Below, piece by piece: positions 58,497 to 64,000 of a stretch of 64,000 bases of DNA (position 1 is the stretch's first letter; each line of letters opens with the position of its first letter). The notes under the pieces are model-generated. The model made no database searches. It saw only the letters and a list, made by a program, of their open reading frames with translations, and was not told where the DNA came from. Source of the DNA: Streptomyces sp. NBS 14/10 (GTDB lineage Bacteria; Actinomycetota; Actinomycetes; Streptomycetales; Streptomycetaceae); contig NZ_NCSM01000016.1 of NCBI RefSeq assembly GCF_002224125.1, forward strand, positions 128,697 to 192,696, given 5' to 3'. The translations under genes were made by a program, and so were the position numbers.

Positions 58497-59438
58497 ATGC
58501 CGACGGATGGCATCACCTACCACACCAACCACCTCCCCACCCCGGACGGCGTAAGCCTGGCCACCTACACCTGGCTCCCTGAGTCACGCCCCCCACGCGC
58601 GATCGTCCAGATCGCCCACGGCGCCGCGGAACACGCCCAGCGCTACGACCGCTTCGCCCGCTTCCTGCGCGACCACGACTACGCCGTGGTCGCCTCGGAC
58701 CACCGCGGCCACGGCGCGACCGCCGCCTCCACGGGCGGCCTCGGCATCGTGGGCGAGGAGGGCGACGGCTGGCGGGCCATCGTCAAGGACCTGCGAACCG
58801 TCGGCGACCGCACCCGGCAGGCCCTGCCCGGGACGCCGCTGTTCCTGCTGGGCCACAGCATGGGCTCGATGCTCGCCCGCGACTGCGCCCAGGAGTACGG
58901 CGACGACCTCTCCGGCCTGATCCTCTCCGGCACCTTCCGCTCACTGCCCGCGGCAGACCCGGACGAGGCCATCACCCGCCTGGAGACCGAAATCGCCAAG
59001 CACGGCCGCACCGCCCTGTCCAGCTTCACCACCGAGCTCTTCGCCTCCTTCAACGACCCCTACGAACCCGGCACCGGCTACGAATGGCTCTCCCGCGACC
59101 CCACAGAGGTGGCCACCTACACGGCGGATGAGCGATGCGGCTTCCCCTTCAGCGCCGGCCTCTCACTCGACTGGGTCCGCGCCGTCCGTAAGATCAACAA
59201 CCCACACAACCAATCCCGCACCCCGCCCCGGCTGCCCGTCCACATCGCCGTGGGCGCCGAGGACCCCTGCAACCAGCGATTGACACTGGTCCACGAACTC
59301 CTCGAGGACTTCCGCTACCTCGGCACCCACGACCTGAGCTGGAAGAGCTACCCCGACGCCCGCCACGAGATTCTCAACGAAACCAACCGCGACCAGGTCC
59401 AGCAAGACCTACTGACCTGGCTGAACGCCCACACCTGA
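58497..59438 (+). CDS. Alpha/beta hydrolase, monoacylglycerol lipase-like
   Basis: 313 residues. Oxyanion region [20 protein letters not shown], nucleophile elbow [11 protein letters not shown] (Ser), Asp in [13 protein letters not shown] and His in [11 protein letters not shown] complete the triad. The family cleaves monoacylglycerols or lysophospholipids in the cytoplasm. There is no signal peptide. GAGATGAG precedes the ATG. Confidence 0.9.
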   Translation: MPTDGITYHTNHLPTPDGVSLATYTWLPESRPPRAIVQIAHGAAEHAQRYDRFARFLRDHDYAVVASDHRGHGATAASTGGLGIVGEEGDGWRAIVKDLRTVGDRTRQALPGTPLFLLGHSMGSMLARDCAQEYGDDLSGLILSGTFRSLPAADPDEAITRLETEIAKHGRTALSSFTTELFASFNDPYEPGTGYEWLSRDPTEVATYTADERCGFPFSAGLSLDWVRAVRKINNPHNQSRTPPRLPVHIAVGAEDPCNQRLTLVHELLEDFRYLGTHDLSWKSYPDARHEILNETNRDQVQQDLLTWLNAHT

Positions 59439-59649
59439 GCCCCCACGCCCCGCCGCCCTCCTACCCCCGCCCGAACGGAGGCGCAGCCACACTCGGACAC
59501 ACCTCGCCATCGTCTGTGAACCCAACGTAACCAGAGGCTCATCCCCGGCCTGCCGCACCCCACCGAAAGGTGGCAGCGACCACCCCCTGAAGTGCGGTAT
59601 TGTTCTCTTGCGCGACCGGCCAGGGCGAAAGCCGAAGCCGGACAAGCAC

Positions 59650-59726
<77 letters not shown>

Positions 59727-59744
59727 GCATCATCGCAGGTCGGA

Positions 59745-59773
59745 GGCCGTTTCCGCGGGTAGCGGAAGCGGCC
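59745..59773 (+). terminator. Terminator after tRNA-Pro
   Basis: GGCCGTTTCCGC pairs with GCGGAAGCGGCC around GGGTA (one G-T pair), 18 bases after the tRNA, followed by TTAGCC. Confidence 0.7.
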
Positions 59774-60422
59774 TTAGCCGTTTCCGGGCTGGGAGCAAGT
59801 GGGAGCCCTCTGGGAGCCCTCGTGCTCCCAACTCGCAGATGTGTCAACGGTGTCCGATTCGTCCGTCACCCGATCCGGTAGACCTACAGCGCCGTACCGC
59901 GCCCCCATGCGCCGCCGTCAACCGCAGGCCCCCGACGTCACCCCATCGATTCGGATGCTCTTCGCATCGAGAGGCATAAGGACCCCTTGTCGGCTCTCGA
60001 GCACCTTTCGGGGTGGGAGCACGGTGTCGTGCTCCCCATGCGACAGGGGGAGGGGAGACTGCCGATGATCCCTGCGGGCAGGTTTCCGCAGGCAGCCCGT
60101 ACGCGGGGCATTCGGCCGCCGCAGACGGGCTGCGTCAAGGGGCCGTAAAGCCCCTTGTCGCCGGCCGACAGATAGGGCACTCCCAGGGCGTGAGCGCCGT
60201 ATCCGGCTCTGGAGCGCCGTAACGAGACAGCCTTGCGGGGCCTTGTCGGAATAAATAGTGTGCCAAGCGAGCGAGGGGATGGCGCCGATGAATGCAAGCG
60301 CTGGGGCACTAGTGGTCGGAGGAGGCCGTATGCCGTCACTGTCGCGTTATTAGAGCGTGGGTGTCTGACGGTGCGTCGGGGCATGCTGGCCTTGTCCTTG
60401 CCGAGAACTTCATCCATGCAGG
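59774..60422. other. Gene-free stretch between tRNA-Pro and a transposase
   Basis: About 650 bases. Open frames exist on both strands but have no codon bias or recognisable motifs. It contains a duplicated TGGGAGCCCTC at 59800-59821, a row of hairpins (60015-60157), three CCTTGTCG motifs (near 59985, 60153, 60241) and a duplicated GAGCGCCGTA (60192, 60212). GC is lower at the right end (TTATTAGAG). Possibly the remains of an integrated element. Confidence 0.6.
60015..60157. ncRNA. Candidate structured RNA or element end (hairpin cluster)
   Basis: Consecutive perfect stems: GGGAGCAC/GTGCTCCC (60015-60036), CCTGCGG/CCGCAGG (60071-60092), GCAGCCCGT/ACGGGCTGC (60092-60133) with an inner stem, and CAAGGGGC/GCCCCTTG (60136-60157). 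Such dense pairing with open loops is unusual between genes here. It could be a small RNA, an intron domain or a degraded origin/att region; I do not recognise a family. Confidence 0.3.
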
Positions 60423-61520
60423 TCATGCGGCATGTCGGTATTCATGGAGGATGCCGCCGAGGCGATCGTGTCTTCGTATGTCGAGGCCGGCGATTTGGTC
60501 CGGATCGGTTATCGGTGGGGGTAACGGGTGCAGTGGCCGGGCGTTCGCGATGCCCTGGTGGGGCCGATGAGTGTTGTAGAACTGCTCGAACTCGCGGAGT
60601 GCGTGGAGGAGGTGGTGCTGGTTCCAGATCAATGTCCGGTCCAGGAGCTCGTGTCTGCAGGTCTGTACCCACCGTTCCATGATCGAGTTCATTCGTGGCA
60701 TCTGGATGCAGGTGAGGACGACCTCGATCCCCGCGTCTTTGAGGACGTCATCGAACAATCCGGGGAACTTCCCATCTCTGTCCCTGATCATGAACCGTGC
60801 CCGGCAGCCTACGTCTTCGAGGTCCATGACCAGGTTCTTCGCCGTCTGCGCCACCCAGGAGGCGGTCGGGTGTGCGGTGGCGCCCAGGACACGGATGCGG
60901 CGGCTGCTGTGCTCGATCACCGCGAGTACGTACATCCGGGCACCGGACAGGGTGACCGTCTCAAAGAAATCGCAGGCCAGGAGGGCGTCAGCTTGGGAGC
61001 GCAGAAAGCTGGCCCACGTGCTGGAGCTCCGGTCGGGCGCCGGTTCGACGCCGGCATCCTTCAGGATCTTCCAGACAGTCGAGGCGGCCACCTTCACCCC
61101 CAGCACGAGCAGCTCACCGTGAAGACGCCTGTAGCCCCAGTTCGGATTCTCCCTCGCCAGCCGCAGCACCAGAATCCGGACGGAGCGCACCGTGCGAGGT
61201 CGACCGGGTCGCTTGGGTCGCGATAAAGCGGCATGACGCCGCCTTGCCAGGTCACGAGGCCAGCGCAGCACCGTGTCAGGACGCACGAGCAGCCGCAGAC
61301 GCCGCAGAGTGGGCAACGGCATCCGGTGCAGCAGCGCCGCCAGCAACGCCCGGTCGCTCGGAGTGAACCGTACTCGGGCACCGTCGAGTTGGCGTTCGAG
61401 CACCGTGATCTGATGACGGAGAGCCAGGATCTCCGCGTCCTTGTCCCGGTCGCTCATCGGCAGGAGACGCAGCAGCGCGAACGCGTTGGTCACGGCCAGG
61501 TAGGCCAGTCGAAGCAGCAC
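60423..61520 (-). CDS. Integrase-core (DDE) transposase
   Basis: 365 residues. N-terminal helical region with a leucine-zipper-like segment (DAEILALRHQITVLERQL), HTH-like linker, then an rve catalytic core with the acidic triad: Asp in LLACDFFETV, Asp in FMIRDRDGKFPG and Glu in NSIMERWVQTCR. The C-terminus has YNTHRPHQGIANARPLHPLP. Full length, so possibly functional. The GTG at 61520 is the start. I could not see reliable terminal inverted repeats, so the ends and IS family (IS3/IS481 related) are open. Its next-door IS3 fragment is unrelated. Confidence 0.85.
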   Translation of the reverse strand: MLLRLAYLAVTNAFALLRLLPMSDRDKDAEILALRHQITVLERQLDGARVRFTPSDRALLAALLHRMPLPTLRRLRLLVRPDTVLRWPRDLARRRHAALSRPKRPGRPRTVRSVRILVLRLARENPNWGYRRLHGELLVLGVKVAASTVWKILKDAGVEPAPDRSSSTWASFLRSQADALLACDFFETVTLSGARMYVLAVIEHSSRRIRVLGATAHPTASWVAQTAKNLVMDLEDVGCRARFMIRDRDGKFPGLFDDVLKDAGIEVVLTCIQMPRMNSIMERWVQTCRHELLDRTLIWNQHHLLHALREFEQFYNTHRPHQGIANARPLHPLPPPITDPDQIAGLDIRRHDRLGGILHEYRHAA

Positions 61521-61723
61521 GGTCGATCATCATGACGCGTGAACCACCGACTACGCGAGAGCGCCTACTCGAACGACGAGGCCGACGACCGCCAGTCCCG
61601 ATACAGGGCTCCGGCCAGGGCGGATGACATTCTCGGCAAGCACAGCGTCGAGAACTCCATGATCTTGGAAGCCGTGCCTGTCCTGCTCTCCTGGCCGATC
61701 AACCTGGCAGACCGTCATGAAGG

Positions 61724-61990
61724 ATGCCTGGCGACTACGCCGAAGCCCTGCTGGCGGAGAACCTGTGGATACTGGTCAAAACCGAGTGCATCCGCGGCCG
61801 CGTCTTCGCCACCAGAGCCGAGGCGAACCTCGCCCTCTTCGAGTACATCGACGGCTTCTATAACCCCCGCCGCATCCAGAAACGGCTCGGCTACCTCAGC
61901 CCGATCGAGTTCGAGGAAAAGCACTACGCCGACCAGGCAGCGGCCGAACCAGTGAACCTGAAACCACATCAACCCGCCCTGACCAGCTAA
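61724..61990 (+). pseudogene. IS3-family transposase OrfB, C-terminal fragment
   Basis: Only the last 85 or so residues of an IS3-type transposase: ALLAENLWILVKTECIRG (containing the catalytic Glu), VFATRAEANLALFEYIDGFYNPRRIQKRLGYLSPIEFEEKHY. The DDE aspartates and everything upstream are missing, replaced by unrelated DNA from the adjacent insertion. Non-functional. The TAA stop is at 61988-61990. Confidence 0.85.
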
Positions 61991-62014
61991 TCAGTCACAC
62001 CCGCACAGCGGGGG

Positions 62015-62170
62015 AACCTCAAGGCGTCGGGCGTCGCCGTGTCCGGCTGGTGGTATGACCAGGAGCCCGGGAAGACGTACGGTGTTGCTGGCGCCGTCGC
62101 AGGCGCCGACGGGGACCGTCTGAATACGGCTCCGTTGGCCCTTCGGACCGTGCTCAGCCGAGCGCTTTGA
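62015..62170 (+). pseudogene. Possible C-terminal remnant of an unknown gene
   Basis: An open frame with codon-like composition translating to NLKASGVAVSGWWYDQ, EPGKTYGVAGAVAG and LNTAPLALRTVLSRAL, ending at TGA 62168-62170. It has no start and begins at the junction with the IS3 fragment. Its tail overlaps the end of the convergent LamG gene by 17 bases. It looks like the surviving end of a gene cut by insertion; the family is not recognised. Confidence 0.35.
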
Positions 62171-63845
62171 TCTCGTCCGGGGTAAGGGGCCGGTCGAAGA
62201 CCTGAACATTCTTGATACTGCCGGGGAAGAAGTCTTTGTACGTGTCGCCGTACTCGCGTGCGAGGCCGGCGCCTCCGATGATCAGTTGGTCCGTTCCTGA
62301 CTCGGGCATGGCAATATTCGCGCTGTCGTCCGCGCCCACCTGTTTCCCGTCAACGTAGAGAGTCAGTGTGCCTTTGTTGCAAACGCCGACAAGGTGGGTC
62401 CAGCGATTCGGCACTGCTTCGACGGACGACTGCACGCGAAAATCGTCCTTGGGCCCGGAGAAGGCCCAGCGATTGGGTTTCGACCAGTACTGCAAGAAGA
62501 AAGCCGTCAGGTCACCGGCGGACTGGCTGACGACGGTGGCGAACTCCGTAGCTGTATCCAGTGTGTCGAGCCAGGCCCATACGGAGACGGTGTAGCTGTG
62601 GCCCCGGCCGGTCCTGAGCACCGGCCCGGCGGTGGTCACCCGACTGCTGTGACCGTCGAACAGGGCGGCGCCGCCGCTGCCTTGGCCCCAGCCGACCGAT
62701 GTCGCGGTGCCGTTGTACCTGCCTGTGGTGTCCTTCGCGATCTTCGCTTTGCGACGCTCGTCGAGCGGCCACACGGCGACAGGTTCGGGTGCGCGGTCAC
62801 GCGTCAGGTAGATGCCGGTGGGTAAGCCTGCCGCGGCGAGGGCTGCGAATCCCCAGAGGGCAACGGTCCGGCGTGTGCGGCCTCGCGGGGCGTCCTGCTG
62901 GATCCCCGGGGAGTCCGGCTGGTCCGCGGGCTGGGGTGGCGTGGACGAGTTGACGACTACGGTTCCGGTCAGCACGTCATCGTCATCGTCTTCTTCGTGC
63001 TGGGTTGCTGCGCCGTTGTGGCCCAGCACGTCGGAGAGCAGCAGTTCGCGTTCTTCGCGGTCCATGCCGACGCGATCGAGTTCCTCGTCGACCGCGAGGT
63101 CGGTCTCCTCCTCCGACACCTCCAGCACGAGCAGCTCCGGAAGGTGCTTCCGTTCGCTCTCCTCGGGCAGGTCCAGGTCGGCCGCTGCCTGCTGGAGCTG
63201 TTCGAACTCCCGGCGGATTTCCTGTTTCTCCCTCAGCAGTGCCCTTTGGGCCTGCTCGACGGTGTAGCGGTCGCCTCGCGCGCGCTCCAGTTCGTCTTCG
63301 ATGCGACTCAGGCGGAACCGTGCCTGATCCAGGCGGTACGCGGCCTGCTCGCGCTCCTTCTCCTGTAGGTGCTCCACCTCGCGTTCGAGGCCCGCGATCC
63401 GCATCTCTTGCTGGATGGCACGCTGGTTCATCAGCCGGATGACGCGTTCGCTGCGCATTTCGACTTCTTGGGCCTTGCGTAGCGCTTCGGCGTTCTCTGC
63501 GAGCTTGCGGTAGACGCTGACCAGTTCGCTGCCGGCACCGTCCTGCGGTGACACCGCGCTCTCATCGGCGCTCTTCCACAGGGTGTGTGCCTCGGCGATC
63601 AGCCCCTCGCGCCAGCGCTCCGGGCGCCTGCGGCGTACTTCCATGAGGACCTGTCCCAGCAGGTCCTTGGGGATCAGCTTCGCGCCGTTGAGGTACTCCG
63701 CCCACGTCGATCGACTTGCCGCTCGGGGGAAGCGCTCGGCGACCTTCGCCGTGGTGTCGAGGCCGATGCTTTCGGTGACGTCGACCAGAAAGCGGGCCAT
63801 GGCCTGCTGAGCGGCCGTGCCCTTGAACTCGCGCTTGCGCCCCAT
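62154..63845 (-). CDS. Single-pass membrane protein: regulator-like N-terminus, coiled coil, LamG-like C-terminus
   Basis: 563 residues. 1-95: helical, charged domain with a helix-turn-helix-like stretch (TTAKVAERFPRAASRSTWAEYLNGAKLIP). 106-225: long heptad-rich coiled coil (Glu/Arg/Gln/Leu). 235-295: very acidic, with a run of five Asp. 327-347: single transmembrane helix (TVALWGFAALAAAGLPTGIYL). 355-563: laminin-G/concanavalin-like beta sandwich (LFDGHSSRVTTAG, YTVSVWAWLDTLD, RWTHLVGVCNKGTLTLYVDGKQV, GSIKNVQVFDRPLTPDEI). Arg-rich residues before the helix place the N-terminus inside and the lectin-like domain outside. It may sense a ligand outside and act on DNA or a partner inside. GGGGAGCC precedes the ATG. 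Accessory location. Confidence 0.85.
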   Translation of the reverse strand: MGRKREFKGTAAQQAMARFLVDVTESIGLDTTAKVAERFPRAASRSTWAEYLNGAKLIPKDLLGQVLMEVRRRRPERWREGLIAEAHTLWKSADESAVSPQDGAGSELVSVYRKLAENAEALRKAQEVEMRSERVIRLMNQRAIQQEMRIAGLEREVEHLQEKEREQAAYRLDQARFRLSRIEDELERARGDRYTVEQAQRALLREKQEIRREFEQLQQAAADLDLPEESERKHLPELLVLEVSEEETDLAVDEELDRVGMDREERELLLSDVLGHNGAATQHEEDDDDDVLTGTVVVNSSTPPQPADQPDSPGIQQDAPRGRTRRTVALWGFAALAAAGLPTGIYLTRDRAPEPVAVWPLDERRKAKIAKDTTGRYNGTATSVGWGQGSGGAALFDGHSSRVTTAGPVLRTGRGHSYTVSVWAWLDTLDTATEFATVVSQSAGDLTAFFLQYWSKPNRWAFSGPKDDFRVQSSVEAVPNRWTHLVGVCNKGTLTLYVDGKQVGADDSANIAMPESGTDQLIIGGAGLAREYGDTYKDFFPGSIKNVQVFDRPLTPDEIKALG

Positions 63846-63911
63846 GGCTCCCCGCCCGCGGTTGTCCGGCTCTGTCCAGGCTTTTGTCCAGCCCTCACGC
63901 CGCTCGCCTGC

Positions 63912-63938
63912 ACTTTACTCCAGCGGGCTAATGGTCAA
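63912..63938 (-). promoter_or_regulatory. Possible promoter of the LamG membrane protein gene
   Basis: On the minus strand TTGACC (63938-63933) is followed after 15 bases by TAAAGT (63917-63912), about 67 bases before the start codon. The spacer is short by two, so confidence is low. Confidence 0.35.
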
Positions 63939-64000
63939 TCAGATCGCTGCACATGCTGGGAGTCCGAACGCAGCCCCAGGAGTCGTCCGGCTCCGGGGCG

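Noticed and set aside
59938..60426. A 162-codon minus-strand open frame
   Set aside because: Composition lacks Streptomyces codon bias, no motif is present, and it covers the hairpin cluster; treated as non-coding.
61539..61955. A 138-codon frame overlapping the IS3 fragment
   Set aside because: The real homology is in another frame; this one has no transposase motif.

Overview
The window is chromosomal DNA of a Streptomyces or a very close actinobacterial relative. The evidence is the very high GC content with strong third-position GC bias, frequent GTG starts, a complete Pup-proteasome locus, a gylR-type glycerol locus, and a gene order (glycerol operon, metH, proteasome block, pafA, FKBPs, pafBC, tatAC, helY-type helicase) that matches, from memory, the SCO1620-SCO1661 part of the S. 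coelicolor core chromosome. No database search was run; functional calls come from recognising family motifs.

Layout. 1-7036 is a carbohydrate-catabolism cluster: a frameshifted SDR, a lipoprotein sugar binding protein, a two-domain sugar ATPase, a permease, an aldo/keto reductase, a TIM-barrel lactonase-like hydrolase and a divergent FadR-type regulator with a palindrome at its own start. An L-fucose-like sugar is the best guess for the substrate. After a small secreted protein comes the glycerol locus (glpF-glpK-glpD, with gylR upstream), whose two probable GylR boxes share a 12-mer. Then follow metH, a HAD phosphatase, a family-5 solute-binding lipoprotein, an orphan response regulator, a RecB-like nuclease, a site-2 protease and TrmI.

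23896-24053 is a short terminal-inverted-repeat (MITE-like) element. 24203-40970 is the proteasome and DNA-damage neighbourhood: ferredoxin, ARC/Mpa ATPase, dop, pup, an endonuclease-VII-like HNH protein that overlaps prcB, prcB, prcA, a LacI/MFS divergent pair, pafA, two FKBP isomerases, pafB, pafC and tatA. Pup is prepared by Dop and ligated by PafA; ARC unfolds pupylated proteins into PrcBA. PafBC is the activator of the actinobacterial DNA-damage response. tatC, a lipid kinase and a HelY-like helicase follow, then a PadR regulator with an ABC-2 exporter whose ATPase lacks its switch-histidine segment, a siderophore-interacting protein behind an iron box, a 5'-3' exonuclease, a betaine uptake pair with duplicated binding domains, a Tat-exported propeller/amidohydrolase, and an alpha/beta hydrolase.

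From the tRNA-Pro(GGG) gene at 59650 to the right edge the character changes to accessory DNA: a 700-bp non-coding stretch rich in hairpins, an integrase-core transposase, an IS3-type remnant, another apparent gene remnant, and a membrane protein with a cytoplasmic regulator-like N-terminus, a long coiled coil and a C-terminal LamG-like domain. This last protein and the hairpin tract are the best candidates for something undescribed. A second theme is the repeated occurrence of short tandem duplications carrying stop codons in several intergenic regions.
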